From: JAJECS01 sp965243625
GTDB taxonomy: Bacteria > Chloroflexota > UBA11872
Assembly (NCBI GenBank): GCA_965243625.1
Contig: CBDEVI010000002.1
Location: forward strand, 1,860,001-1,924,000
Length of the DNA: 64,000 nt
Reading direction: 5' to 3'
Both the position numbers and the translations under genes were made by a program. Under the pieces are notes generated by a model. That model had not been told where the DNA came from. It ran no database searches and was given only the letters and a program-made list of their open reading frames with translations. Shown one piece after another: positions 34,369-42,476 of the stretch; positions within the stretch are counted from its first letter, which is position 1; the number at the start of each line of letters is the position of its first letter.

Positions 34369-34800
34369 ATGACCCATCGCCTCTACCGGAGCCAGGTCGA
34401 TCGCATGCTCACCGGCGTTGCCGGCGGGATGGCGGAATATCTGCGCGTGGACCCGGTGATCGTCCGCATGCTCTGGGTGGTGGCCGTGTTCCTCTCCAGC
34501 GGCGTGGGGCTGCTGGTGTACGTCGCCCTGGCGATCGTCATGCCGACCGCTCCACAACTCGACGACGCCGTCGAAGCTCCGGATGACGCCTCGGCACAGA
34601 CGGCGGACGGCAGCCAACCGGCCACACCAGCCCGATACGTCGCCGCCACGAACGGCGCCGCGCTTGTGGTGGGCTCGGCTTTGATCATCATCGGCGCCGC
34701 TGCGCTCATGAGCCAGTTCGGGTGGTTTGACGCCTGGCGGCTCTGGCCGCTGGCCCTGATCGCGATTGGCGGTCTGTTGATCTTCAACCAGCGGCGCTAG
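34369..34800 (+). CDS. PspC-domain membrane protein
   Basis: A 143-residue protein with an N-terminal PspC domain (HRLYRSQVDRMLTGVAGGMAEYL, VDPVIVRMLWVVAVFLSSGVGLLVYVALAIVMP) and one or two C-terminal membrane segments (ALVVGSALIIIGAAALMSQFGW, LWPLALIAIGGLLIF), of the DUF5668/LiaF-like type. PspC proteins sense envelope stress. The next gene, a toast-rack protein, starts seven bases downstream, so the two form an operon. Confidence 0.9.
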   Translation: MTHRLYRSQVDRMLTGVAGGMAEYLRVDPVIVRMLWVVAVFLSSGVGLLVYVALAIVMPTAPQLDDAVEAPDDASAQTADGSQPATPARYVAATNGAALVVGSALIIIGAAALMSQFGWFDAWRLWPLALIAIGGLLIFNQRR

Positions 34801-34806
34801 GCAAGC

Positions 34807-35709
34807 GTGGACCAACGCGGATTCGGCTTCGGCGGTGCGCTGATCCTTGTCGGGATCGTTGCTCTGCTGTGGAATTTCGACGTCCTTCCCGACCGCTTCT
34901 GGCCCGTGGCCTGGTCACTGTGGCCAGTTGCACTGGTGGCGGTGGGCGCCGGGCTGGCGCTCTCGCGGATGCGCGCCTGGCTGGGATCGACGGCGTTTCT
35001 GGTCGTTCTGATTGCCGGATTCGGCACGGCGTGGGGCCTGGCGGCCGCCGGGCAAGGGCCGGTCCTTCACCGTCAGACGATCGCCGTGGAACTGGGGCGT
35101 GCCACCGCCGCGCGCTTGGAAATACACGTGGGGGCAGGCTCGCTCTCCCTAGGCGCGCAGGCGCCGACCAATCTGCTGGTCGCCGGCAAGCTGGAATCGC
35201 GCGCGGTCGACCACGCCTACGCAATCACCGAATCGCATCAGCCCGGCGGTCGGAGCGTCGTAACGCTCGGAAGTGCGCCCGGTCGGGAATTCTCGTTTTG
35301 GCCCGGCCATGACCCGTCCGAGGACTGGACGCTGCATCTCACGCCGGACATTCCCACCGAGATCCGCGTGGAGGCCGGCGCCGCGGACATCGACCTGGAT
35401 CTTCGCGACCTCATCCTCCAGCGCCTCGAGATCGAGGGCGGCGCCGCCGACATTGACGTGGTGATGCCTGCCGCCGCCGGAACCACCGAAGCCAGCATCG
35501 AGGTGGGCGCGGCCAGCCTGCGGATCACCGTGCCGCAGGGAGTGGCGGCGCGGATCGAAGTCGATGCCGGGCTCTCCAGCGTGCGGATCAACGAGAGCCG
35601 ATTTCCAAAAGTCTCCGACGACGTTTACATTTCGCCGGATTTCGATCGCGCCGCCAACCGCGTCGATATCTCAATCGACGCCGGCGCCAGCCACGTTGAG
35701 ATTCGCTGA
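34807..35709 (+). CDS. LiaF-like membrane protein with C-terminal toast-rack domain
   Basis: A 300-residue protein. Two or three N-terminal helices (FGGALILVGIVALLWNF, WPVALVAVGAGLAL, TAFLVVLIAGFGTAW) are followed by a beta-rich domain of repeating strands: LEIHVGAGSLSLG, IRVEAGAADIDLDL, LEIEGGAADIDVVM, ASIEVGAASLRITVP, IEVDAGLSSVRI, VDISIDAGASHVEIR. The recurring E-x-G-A-x2-[DL]-x-[LV] step is the DUF2154/DUF4097 toast-rack pattern of LiaF/LiaG-type stress proteins. GTG start at 34807. Cotranscribed with the PspC gene. Confidence 0.87.
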   Translation: MDQRGFGFGGALILVGIVALLWNFDVLPDRFWPVAWSLWPVALVAVGAGLALSRMRAWLGSTAFLVVLIAGFGTAWGLAAAGQGPVLHRQTIAVELGRATAARLEIHVGAGSLSLGAQAPTNLLVAGKLESRAVDHAYAITESHQPGGRSVVTLGSAPGREFSFWPGHDPSEDWTLHLTPDIPTEIRVEAGAADIDLDLRDLILQRLEIEGGAADIDVVMPAAAGTTEASIEVGAASLRITVPQGVAARIEVDAGLSSVRINESRFPKVSDDVYISPDFDRAANRVDISIDAGASHVEIR

Positions 35710-35722
35710 GGGAGCATCCGCC

Positions 35723-36433
35723 ATGACGAACTTGCCGGACTCGGAAGTCAAGAAGCTGCTGGCCGCCACGTCCACGGCCACGCTCACCCACCTGCTGCAG
35801 CAGCGCGGCTATCGCAACGTCTATTTCAGCGGGCTGAGCCCGGTCGGAGCGGCCGTGCGGGCGATCGGCCGAGCGCGCACGCTGCGCTACACGCCCCACC
35901 GGCCCGATCTCTATCCGGAGGACCTATCGCAGAATCCGCAACGCCTGGCGATCGAGTCGGTCGAGCCCGGCGAGGTGCTGGTGGTGGAGGCCGGAGGCGA
36001 ACTGGGCGCCGGGGTGCTGGGCGACATCCTGCTCACGCGGGTAGCCAAGCGCGGCGGCGCGGCGTTCGTGGTGGATGGGGCGGTGCGAGACCCCGAGGCT
36101 ATCGGGCAACTGGAGATGCCGGTGTTCGTGCGGGGCATTCACGGCGCGGCGCACATGCGCGACCTGGTGCCGATCGGACATGACGTGCCGGTTCGCTGCG
36201 CCGGGTGCACCGTGGTGCCGGGCGACTGGATCGTGTGCGATGCGAACGGCGCGGCCGTGGTGCCGCCGGTAGTCGCGGCCGAAGTCGCCGCGGAGGGCGC
36301 GGACATGGACCTCAAGGAGGAGTACGTCCTCGAATTGATCGATGGCGGTGCGTCCACCGTCGACGTCTATCCGCCCACTGAGGACAACATGCAGGGCTTC
36401 CCCGCGTGGAAAGCCGCGCGGGGACACAAGTAG
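35723..36433 (+). CDS. RraA/HMG aldolase-family protein
   Basis: A 236-residue member of the RraA/4-hydroxy-4-methyl-2-oxoglutarate aldolase family. Signatures are VVEAGGELGAGVLGDILLTRVAKRG (the GE/A-G-x-LG-D loop that binds the substrate and metal), AFVVDGAVRDPEAI (the VxDGxxRD motif), and PVRCAGCTVVPGDWIVCDANGAAVVP. Relatives are aldolases or oxaloacetate decarboxylases, and some bind RNase E. The ATG at 35723 follows GAGGGAG. It begins 13 bases after the toast-rack stop but its function looks unrelated. Confidence 0.9.
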   Translation: MTNLPDSEVKKLLAATSTATLTHLLQQRGYRNVYFSGLSPVGAAVRAIGRARTLRYTPHRPDLYPEDLSQNPQRLAIESVEPGEVLVVEAGGELGAGVLGDILLTRVAKRGGAAFVVDGAVRDPEAIGQLEMPVFVRGIHGAAHMRDLVPIGHDVPVRCAGCTVVPGDWIVCDANGAAVVPPVVAAEVAAEGADMDLKEEYVLELIDGGASTVDVYPPTEDNMQGFPAWKAARGHK

Positions 36434-36471
36434 TCGCGCCCACAGCCTGGAGACCTTCCAACTTGGAGGCA

Positions 36472-36496
36472 GGGGGCGACGCATGCGTCGCCCCTA
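36472..36496. repeat. Family B-like palindrome
   Basis: GGGGGCGACGCATGCGTCGC followed by CCCTAC: a perfect palindrome with the same outer GGGGCG/CGCCCCTAC frame as family B but a different centre. It lies 40 bases after the RraA stop. Confidence 0.75.
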
Positions 36497-36540
36497 CGCA
36501 CGGGCTAACAGGTTGACCGTCCGCTGATTTCCCGCCCCCA

Positions 36541-36650
36541 GGTTCAATGACGGGTGGATTCCCGCCCCGTATCAAGTACGGGGCAGGCTCTTCGCGGGAA
36601 TGACGGAGAGGTTACGCAAAGGTCTCCCTTCGCGGGAATGACGGAGGGGT
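36541..36650. repeat. Family A palindromic repeat, two units with nested palindrome
   Basis: It starts with GGTTCAATGA and has the arms ATTCCCGC/GCGGGAAT with the inner CCCCGTA/TACGGGG palindrome, then a second right-arm unit after GGTCTCCCTTC. Its inner segment is identical to that at 30541-30650, and its flank GGTTCAATGA matches the copies at 15.3 and 47.0 kb. Confidence 0.85.
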
Positions 36651-36727
36651 TAGGCAGAGGTTTCCTACCTGGGGATACTGAGGCATATGGCGTCGGCCGG
36701 CGGCACAAGTCCAGTGGACATCAACGC

Positions 36728-37165
36728 ATGACGCAGCACTCGATCGTCGGAGTGTGGCGGCTTGTGTCGTACGAGTCGCGACCGGAGTCCGGAGCGACTC
36801 GGCTGCCGTATGGCGAGCAAGTCAGCGGCTACCTGATCTATACGCCTCAGGGCTACATGTCGGTGACGATCATGGGCGCCAATCGGGCAGACCTCGCCTC
36901 CGAGGACCGCCTCGCAGGCACGCCCGACGAGTACGCCCGAGCCATGAAGTCCTATGTGTCCTACTGCGGGCGCTACACGTTGCTGCCCGACCGCGTCGTC
37001 CACCACATCGAGCTCAGCCACTTTCCGAATTGGTGCGGCGTGGACCAAGAGCGCTTCTACGAGCTCGAGGGTGATCGCCTGAAGCTGCGAACGCCGCCAT
37101 TCGTGCTCGGCGGCGTCGAGCAGACCGCGAATCTGGTCTTGGAGCGCGTGCGGGACGGCGAGTAG
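36728..37165 (+). CDS. Lipocalin-like domain protein
   Basis: A 145-residue beta-barrel-type protein of the lipocalin_5 kind. Typical features are the opening IVGVWRLVSYESR, GYLIYTPQGYMSVTIMG, AMKSYVSYCGRYTLLPDRVVHHIELSHFPNWCGVDQERFYEL, and a final strand pair NLVLERV. It binds or modifies a small molecule in some polyketide and polysaccharide clusters, but the role here is unknown. No signal peptide. ATG at 36728. Confidence 0.85.
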   Translation: MTQHSIVGVWRLVSYESRPESGATRLPYGEQVSGYLIYTPQGYMSVTIMGANRADLASEDRLAGTPDEYARAMKSYVSYCGRYTLLPDRVVHHIELSHFPNWCGVDQERFYELEGDRLKLRTPPFVLGGVEQTANLVLERVRDGE

Positions 37166-37247
37166 CGCCACCGGGACGACGCTCGCGACCGCGGGCGACT
37201 CGTGCCGGCGCGTACGATGCGCTGAGGCGTGAGACGGGGAGTCCTCA

Positions 37248-38402
37248 GTGAGCTATCCGCTGGCCTTCTCCAAGAGCGAATTCGAGCGCCGCGCCGCCGC
37301 GGTCACCACACGCATGCGCGATGTCGGATTGGACGCGCTGATTGCGTATTCGGTTCGCAATAGCCAGGGCCCGGTGGCCTACCTTGGCGGCTACGAGCCC
37401 GACCTGGGCCTGCACGACGTGTCGTATTTCCTGTTGATCCCCGGCGGGCGGCCCGACGCCGTCCTGGTGACCAATGGGTTCTGGGACGATCCGGCCTCGC
37501 GGACGTGGGTCGACGACGTGGTGATCTCCTACAAGTTCGAGTCGAGCCTGCCGGAGCTGCTGCCGAGCGCGGCATCGCGGATCGGCGTCGCGGGATTCGA
37601 CTACCTGCCCGCTCCGGTCTATCTGGGCCTGAAGGCGGCTCACCCGCAGTGCGAGATCGTGGACGCCACGCGCCTGGTGAAGGAAGTCGCGCAGATCAAG
37701 AGTCCGGCCGAGATCGAGGTGATTCGCACCTGCATGTCGATCAACGATTGCGGGGGGCGGGCATTCCTTGCGAACGTCCACGAGGGCGCGAACGAGCGGT
37801 TGCTGCAAGTTGCCGTCGACCAAGCCCTGTTGCAGGCGGGCGCCGACGGCCTCTACTACAACCCGCAGATCTACAGCGGAGCGAGCGTGGCGCACGGCAT
37901 GGGCATGCGCACGGACCGAGTCCTCCAGGCAGGCGACCAGGTGCAGGTGGACTGCGGGGCGATGTATCGCGGCTACCGGGGCGATCTCTCGCGGGTCACC
38001 ACCGTCGGCCGCGCGTCGCCGGAGGTCAGGCGCATCATGGAGGCCACGGCGCTGATGTACGAAGCCATGGTGGAGTCGCTGCGCCCGGGAACGGCCGCGG
38101 CCGACGTGGCCCGCGCGGGGATTCGAGTGGCGGAAGCCAATGGGCTCGGCGACGGCCTGTATCGCCCGACGCCGGACCATCCGCCGGGCATGCTGGGCCA
38201 CGGCATCGGCTGCTGGGTGCACGAGCTGCCGGACATTCAACTCGATTCGACCGACGTGATTCAGCCCGGCATGGTGGTGGTGTTCGAGACCATCCTGGGA
38301 CGGCCTGGCACCGGCGGGGCGAAGATCGAGGACGCCGTGCTGGTGACCGATGGCGCGCCCGAACGGCTTTCCAGCATCCCGGTGCGCACGTGGCCGCTGT
38401 GA
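37248..38402 (+). CDS. M24-family metallopeptidase (Xaa-Pro dipeptidase/creatinase-like)
   Basis: A 384-residue pita-bread enzyme. The N-terminal creatinase-like domain (SKSEFERRAAAVTTRMRDVGLDALI) is followed by the catalytic domain. All five usual metal ligands can be placed: Asp in VQVDCGAMY, Asp in RGDLSRV, His in GHGIGCWVHE, Glu in VVFETIL, and Glu in AKIEDAVLV. GTG start at 37248, seven bases after GGGGAG. It may cleave Xaa-Pro dipeptides or hydrolyse a creatine-like compound. It lies 52 bases before the TPP enzyme gene. Confidence 0.92.
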   Translation: MSYPLAFSKSEFERRAAAVTTRMRDVGLDALIAYSVRNSQGPVAYLGGYEPDLGLHDVSYFLLIPGGRPDAVLVTNGFWDDPASRTWVDDVVISYKFESSLPELLPSAASRIGVAGFDYLPAPVYLGLKAAHPQCEIVDATRLVKEVAQIKSPAEIEVIRTCMSINDCGGRAFLANVHEGANERLLQVAVDQALLQAGADGLYYNPQIYSGASVAHGMGMRTDRVLQAGDQVQVDCGAMYRGYRGDLSRVTTVGRASPEVRRIMEATALMYEAMVESLRPGTAAADVARAGIRVAEANGLGDGLYRPTPDHPPGMLGHGIGCWVHELPDIQLDSTDVIQPGMVVVFETILGRPGTGGAKIEDAVLVTDGAPERLSSIPVRTWPL

Positions 38403-38454
38403 AATCGGTGGTAGCGTACGCGTCGGCTGCCTCGTGCCGACGTAAGGTCCCCGC

Positions 38455-40107
38455 ATGAAAACCACGGTCGCGATTGCCCACATCCTGCAGGCCGAGGGCA
38501 TTGAGTTCCTCAGCGCCTACCCAACCACGCCCGTGATCGAGGCGGTGGCCGAAGTCGGCATCCGCCCGGTCATCTGCCGGCAGGAGCGCGTGGGCGTGGA
38601 CATCGCCGACGGGTTTTCGCGGGTCACCAACGGCAATCCGCCCGGCGTGTTCGCGATGCAGTACGGACCGGGCGCGGAGAACGCGTTTTCCGGCATCGCC
38701 ACGGCCTTCACCGACGCGTCGCCGCTGCTGGTGCTGCCGCTGGGACAGCCGGGGGATCGCGAAGGGGTGGCTCCCTTGTTCAGCTCCGTACGCGCCTATG
38801 CCCCGATCACGACGTCCATTCAGCGCTTGAATGCACCCGAGGACGTCGCGGATCGGATGCGGCGGGCATTCGCGGCGCTGCGCATGGGTCCCGGCGGACC
38901 CGTCATGCTCGAGATTCCCGCCGACGTGGCCGAGGCCGAGGTGGACGACGCCATTCCGGCCGGCTATCGACCGGTGCGACCCGTGGTGGCGGCCCCGAAT
39001 CCACACGACGTCCGACGCGCCGCGCAGGCATTGCTCGACGCCCGTCACCCGGTGCTCCTCGCCGGACAAGGCGCGCTCTACGCAGGCGCGAGCGGCGAGC
39101 TTATCGAGCTCGCGGAGCTGCTCGGCGTGCCGGTGGCGACGACCATGGCCGGCAAGAGCGCATTCCCGGAAAAGCATCCGCTGGCCCTCGGCAGCGTATC
39201 GGGCGTGATGAACGAGGCCGCTCGGCACTTCGTGCAGCAGGCGGATGTCGTGTGCGGAATCGGCACCAGCTTCACCAGGCACATCATGTCAATGCCCATT
39301 CCGGCCGGGACGACCATCATTCAGCTGACCAACAACCCGCGCGACGTCGCCAAGGACTACGACGTCGACGTGGCGGCGGTCGGCGACGCGAAGCTGGCGC
39401 TGCGCAGCCTCGTGCACGCGTGTCGCGATCTCATGGGTGGGAGCTCGAGCGCCCGCGATGGAGCGCCGGCCGACGAGATCGAGCAGCTGCGGCGCGGCTG
39501 GCTGAGCGACTGGATGCCGAAGCTGGCCTCGGACGCAAAGCCCATCAATCCCTACCGGGTCATCTGGGAATTCATGCAGCGGGTCGACCCGGACGAGGCC
39601 ATCGTGACGCACGACTCGGGGAGCCCGCGCGACCAGATCATGCCGTTCTACCAGGCCGGCGGACCGCGGACGTATCTCGGGTGGGGCAAGTCGCACGGGC
39701 TGGGCACGGGCCTGGGCCTGAGTCTCGGCGCCAAGCTCGCGGCCCCCGATAAGTTCGTCGTCAACTACATGGGCGACGCCGCCTTCGGGATGACCGGGCT
39801 CGACATCGAGACGGCCGTGCGCTGCAAGATTCCGATTCTGACCATCGTGCTCAACAACTCGTCAATGGCCATCGAGGCCCGCCATCTGCCGCTCTCGCAC
39901 GCGAAATACGGTACGCGAGACATCGGCGGCGACTATGCGGACATGGCGGCGGCCATGGGGGCGTGGAGCGAACGCGTGGACGAGCCGGACGACGTCGGCC
40001 CGGCCCTGGAGCGAGCCAGACGCGCAACGGAAGACGGACGCACGGCGTTGCTGGAGTTCATCACCAGCGAGGAGATCACGTTTTCGAACAAGAATGTGAT
40101 TAGCTAG
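38455..40107 (+). CDS. Thiamine-pyrophosphate-dependent enzyme (acetolactate synthase-like)
   Basis: A 550-residue enzyme with the three domains of the acetolactate synthase/benzoylformate decarboxylase family. The N-terminal catalytic Glu is in CRQERVGVDIADGF, the middle FAD/NAD-like domain runs about 190-330, and the TPP motif is MGDAAFGMTGLDIETAV through IVLNNSSM. Its opening (AHILQAEGIEFLSAYPTTPVIEA) is more like the thiamine enzymes of unknown function than true IlvB. It could decarboxylate a 2-oxo acid. Upstream lies the M24 peptidase. Confidence 0.9.
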   Translation: MKTTVAIAHILQAEGIEFLSAYPTTPVIEAVAEVGIRPVICRQERVGVDIADGFSRVTNGNPPGVFAMQYGPGAENAFSGIATAFTDASPLLVLPLGQPGDREGVAPLFSSVRAYAPITTSIQRLNAPEDVADRMRRAFAALRMGPGGPVMLEIPADVAEAEVDDAIPAGYRPVRPVVAAPNPHDVRRAAQALLDARHPVLLAGQGALYAGASGELIELAELLGVPVATTMAGKSAFPEKHPLALGSVSGVMNEAARHFVQQADVVCGIGTSFTRHIMSMPIPAGTTIIQLTNNPRDVAKDYDVDVAAVGDAKLALRSLVHACRDLMGGSSSARDGAPADEIEQLRRGWLSDWMPKLASDAKPINPYRVIWEFMQRVDPDEAIVTHDSGSPRDQIMPFYQAGGPRTYLGWGKSHGLGTGLGLSLGAKLAAPDKFVVNYMGDAAFGMTGLDIETAVRCKIPILTIVLNNSSMAIEARHLPLSHAKYGTRDIGGDYADMAAAMGAWSERVDEPDDVGPALERARRATEDGRTALLEFITSEEITFSNKNVIS

Positions 40108-40146
40108 GCGCCCTGCCATGCCGGTCGTCTCCGCAGCGCCACTCGT

Positions 40147-40228
40147 GTCATTCCGAAACGAAGTGAGGAATCCAAGGACGTTGTGCCTTCTCGCTGCTCC
40201 TTAGATTCCTCGCGTTGCTCGGAATGAC
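40147..40228. repeat. MITE-like inverted repeat (82 bp), family D
   Basis: Ends are GTCATTCCGA and TCGGAATGAC in inverted orientation, with internal GAGGAATC/GATTCCTC arms. The whole element has two-fold symmetry and no coding sequence. It fills the gap between the TPP gene and the nitrilase-family gene. Confidence 0.7.
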
Positions 40229-40271
40229 AAATCAAACCGACAAGCGTCGCGTAAATCCCGCAGCTGACTAG

Positions 40272-41084
40272 TCAGCCACACGGCTCGATATCGACGACCA
40301 GCAGCGATTCCTCGTTGCCGGCGTTTTTCGCCAGCAGTTCGCCGCCCGGGCCGAAGACCGCCGACCGGCCGGTGACCCGGTGCGGCCAATTTGGGCGCTC
40401 ATCGAAGTCGCCGCGCGGGTCCTTGGCGTCGAGGTAGAGCGCAAACACCCCCAGCCGTTCGGCCAGGTCCTCGGCACGGCGCTTGAGCGTGTCGCGCTGG
40501 TTGAAGTCCAAGATTTCGTCCCATGAATCCCCGGCATCCTGGAAATCCTTGATGCAGTCGAAGTGCGGCTCGACGATGACGCGAGCGCCCTGACCCACGA
40601 GCGTGTCGTGGATGGCGGGGGACTCGTTGTCGGCGCAGATGGTCACGCCAATGGTGTGTGGGCCAAGCCGGAATGGCGCCATGTCGTCGCCGCCGCCGCG
40701 GTAGAAGTCCATTTCGCTGGTGGTCGGTTGCAGCTTGCGCTGGACGTGCCGCACGCCGTCGCCGTCCACGATGACGTACGCATTGAACGGCTTTTGCGCG
40801 AGCCCGCGTTCGGCAATGCCGACGCCGATCGCCAGACCAAGTCGCGCCGCGAGTCGCGCCAGCCGCTCGGTCGAGGGGCCGGGAATCGGCTCAGATCGCG
40901 TCTCCAGGTCGTCGAGGTCGGCGTCCGCGTCGTAGGTCACCCAGGGACCGTGCACGGAGAATTCGGGGAAGAGCACCAGGTTGCACCCGGCGGCGGCCGC
41001 CTGCTCCGCGAAGGCTTCGATCTTCTCCAAATTCGCGTCCCGCTGCCCGCGCAGCGAGCACAGGGTGACCATGCCGATTCGCAT
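40272..41084 (-). CDS. Carbon-nitrogen hydrolase (nitrilase superfamily)
   Basis: A 270-residue nitrilase-superfamily amidase. The catalytic triad can be placed: Glu in LVLFPEFSVHG, Lys in VQRKLQPTTSE, Cys in VTICADNESPA. The fold is complete, from MRIGMVTLCSLRGQRDANL to the closing SLLVVDIEPCG. The ATG at 41084 is used; the codon before it in frame (41087) is TTG. Its amide or nitrile substrate is unknown. It is divergent from the NYN gene, with the 450-base non-coding leader between them. Confidence 0.9.
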   Translation of the reverse strand: MRIGMVTLCSLRGQRDANLEKIEAFAEQAAAAGCNLVLFPEFSVHGPWVTYDADADLDDLETRSEPIPGPSTERLARLAARLGLAIGVGIAERGLAQKPFNAYVIVDGDGVRHVQRKLQPTTSEMDFYRGGGDDMAPFRLGPHTIGVTICADNESPAIHDTLVGQGARVIVEPHFDCIKDFQDAGDSWDEILDFNQRDTLKRRAEDLAERLGVFALYLDAKDPRGDFDERPNWPHRVTGRSAVFGPGGELLAKNAGNEESLLVVDIEPCG

Positions 41085-41289
41085 CAAGGCCTCGATCGCG
41101 GCGGTTCCGACGCCCGCTAAGCCTCACACAGGCGGAGACTGCCTGCGTATCGGGAACTCCGCCGAACGCTTGGCAAGACGCCGCTCGTTTTCGGGGGGTG
41201 GCGCGGGTGGTGAGCCATCGCGGCCGACGACTCGCGAATCGAGGCACGTCGTGCACGGTTTTCCGCGTGACAGTGGCTATGCTTACAGT

Positions 41290-41522
41290 CGTACCAGCCA
41301 ACGTGCGGCGACTCTTGGGCTGGGCGTGTAGGGCTGAAGCTCATTCCACCCGCCGCGAGCAGTGCCGGGATGGGCGCCGGGGCAGGTCATGCGATCTATC
41401 GGGCGGCCTCGAGACGACGACTGGAACGCGCGACGAGGCGCGAACCCGCGTCCAGCCGGGTGAGAATCCCGCCGCACGTCGCGTGGTTGTCGAACGGCTA
41501 GGGCCTTAGGTCCTGCCCTTTC
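41290..41522 (+). ncRNA. Candidate structured RNA upstream of the NYN gene
   Basis: The gap 41085-41540 carries nested complementary segments, which I read as an RNA. Stem 1: ACGTGCGGCG (41301-41310) pairs over ten bases with CGCCGCACGT (41470-41479). Stem 2: GGCTGGGCGTG (41318-41328) pairs over eleven, with two G-U pairs, with CGCGTCCAGCC (41447-41457). Between stems 2 and 1 lies GGG-UGAGAAU-CCC, a seven-base loop of T-loop type. A local hairpin CGCGC/GCGCG lies inside. Before it, TATGCT at 41278-41283 could be a -10 box, and AGGGC/GCCCT plus TTT at 41500-41521 looks like a weak terminator. I know no family that fits. Confidence 0.35.
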
Positions 41523-41540
41523 ATGGACGGAGCATGTGCC

Positions 41541-42134
41541 ATGGCCCGCTTGGCGATTTTCATTGATGGCGCGTACCTGGAGTCGGTGCTCAAGTACGAG
41601 TTCGGCGGCGTTCGGATCGATCTGACGAAGCTCGTCGATGAGATTCAGAACCACGTCGAGGACAACAGCCCGGATCCCGTCGAAGTCCTGCGGACGTACT
41701 ACTACAACTGCCGTCCGTATCAGAGCGACCCCCCAACGCCGGAGGAGTTGGATCGATACTCGAACTCCCGGCGCTTCGAGGACGCGCTGCGCTATCTGCC
41801 CCGCTTCGAGGTGAGACTGGGCTATCTCCGCAAGAGCGGCATCGACGAGTGGGGAAACCCGGTGTTCGAGCAAAAGCAGGTCGATCTGCTGCTCGGCCTT
41901 GACATGGCGCTGCTCGCCAGTCGGCGGCAGGTGCAGCACGTGGCGCTCGTGGCCGGCGACGGGGACCTCTATCCCGCCGTGCAGGTCCTCAAGAGCGAGG
42001 GGGCCATTGCGTGGCTGATCCACGGGCCCCGCCAAGGCAGCGACGGGCGCCCGATGTACTCGTCAAATCTCTTCAAAGCCGCGGACGAGCGATTCGAGCT
42101 GGATGAAGAGCTGATCGACCGTCTGCGGATGTAG
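41541..42134 (+). CDS. NYN-domain (LabA/DUF88-like) protein
   Basis: A 197-residue protein of the NYN/PIN-like nuclease fold. Conserved acidic residues stand at AIFIDGAYLES (Asp after the first strand), QKQVDLLLGLDMALLA, and VALVAGDGDLYPAVQVL, the usual metal-binding set. Such proteins are putative ribonucleases. The ATG at 41541 is preferred because GGAG at 41529-41532 sits eight bases before it; another ATG lies at 41523. It is preceded by a possible structured RNA, which could be its substrate or regulator. Confidence 0.9.
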   Translation: MARLAIFIDGAYLESVLKYEFGGVRIDLTKLVDEIQNHVEDNSPDPVEVLRTYYYNCRPYQSDPPTPEELDRYSNSRRFEDALRYLPRFEVRLGYLRKSGIDEWGNPVFEQKQVDLLLGLDMALLASRRQVQHVALVAGDGDLYPAVQVLKSEGAIAWLIHGPRQGSDGRPMYSSNLFKAADERFELDEELIDRLRM

Positions 42135-42186
42135 GCAAGGTCCGCGGACTCACTTTCCCGCGCGTGGTGGCCGTTGCCTAGTCTCT

Positions 42187-42234
42187 CCGTCATTCCCACG
42201 GAGCCTGCGCCTGCCAAGGCGGTGAGCCGGAATC
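42187..42234. repeat. Family A-like repeat, opposite orientation
   Basis: CCGTCATTCCCACGGAGCC then CTGCGCCTGCCAAGGCGGTG and AGCCGGAATCCAG: the same CGTCATTCC/GGAATCC ends as family A, read on the other strand, with a different centre. Confidence 0.6.
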
Positions 42235-42275
42235 CAGTCCAGTCGAATCTGGCGGCGCGCCGGATGCCTGGCCTC

Positions 42276-42300
42276 GGGCGGGTCACAGACCCGCCCCTAC
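42276..42300. repeat. Family B palindrome
   Basis: GGGCGGGTCACAGACCCGCC followed by CCTAC. The arms match the copies at 32.7 and 49.3 kb. Confidence 0.75.
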
Positions 42301-42340
42301 CATGGTTGGGGTACCCATTGCACCCCACGATCCCGCCCCG

Positions 42341-42365
42341 GTAGGGGCGGGTTTCCAACCGGCCC
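42341..42365. repeat. Family B palindrome, opposite orientation
   Basis: GTAGGGGCGGGTTTCCAACC followed by GGCCC. It is the reverse of the usual CCGCCCCTAC end and faces the copy at 42276, 40 bases away. Confidence 0.75.
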
Positions 42366-42476
42366 GTCCGCGGACGCAGCCGGCGGCATAGGGTACGTTC
42401 CAGACGACACCGGACGCCCCGGGGCCCGTAGGGGCTCCGTTCACCAGACTCAAGCCGTCGATGGGGGAGCCACCTG

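Larger units (their letters stand above)
42135..42476. other. Intergenic region with repeats, no gene seen
   Basis: A 342-base gap that holds one inverted family A copy and two family B copies (listed separately) in 180 bases. I see no gene in the rest. Confidence 0.5.

Noticed and set aside
41450..41522. Cobalamin riboswitch
   Set aside because: GGUGAGAAUCC fits the L5 consensus, but the following CCCGC...CUGU core and the B12 box are absent, and the gene downstream has no link to cobalamin.
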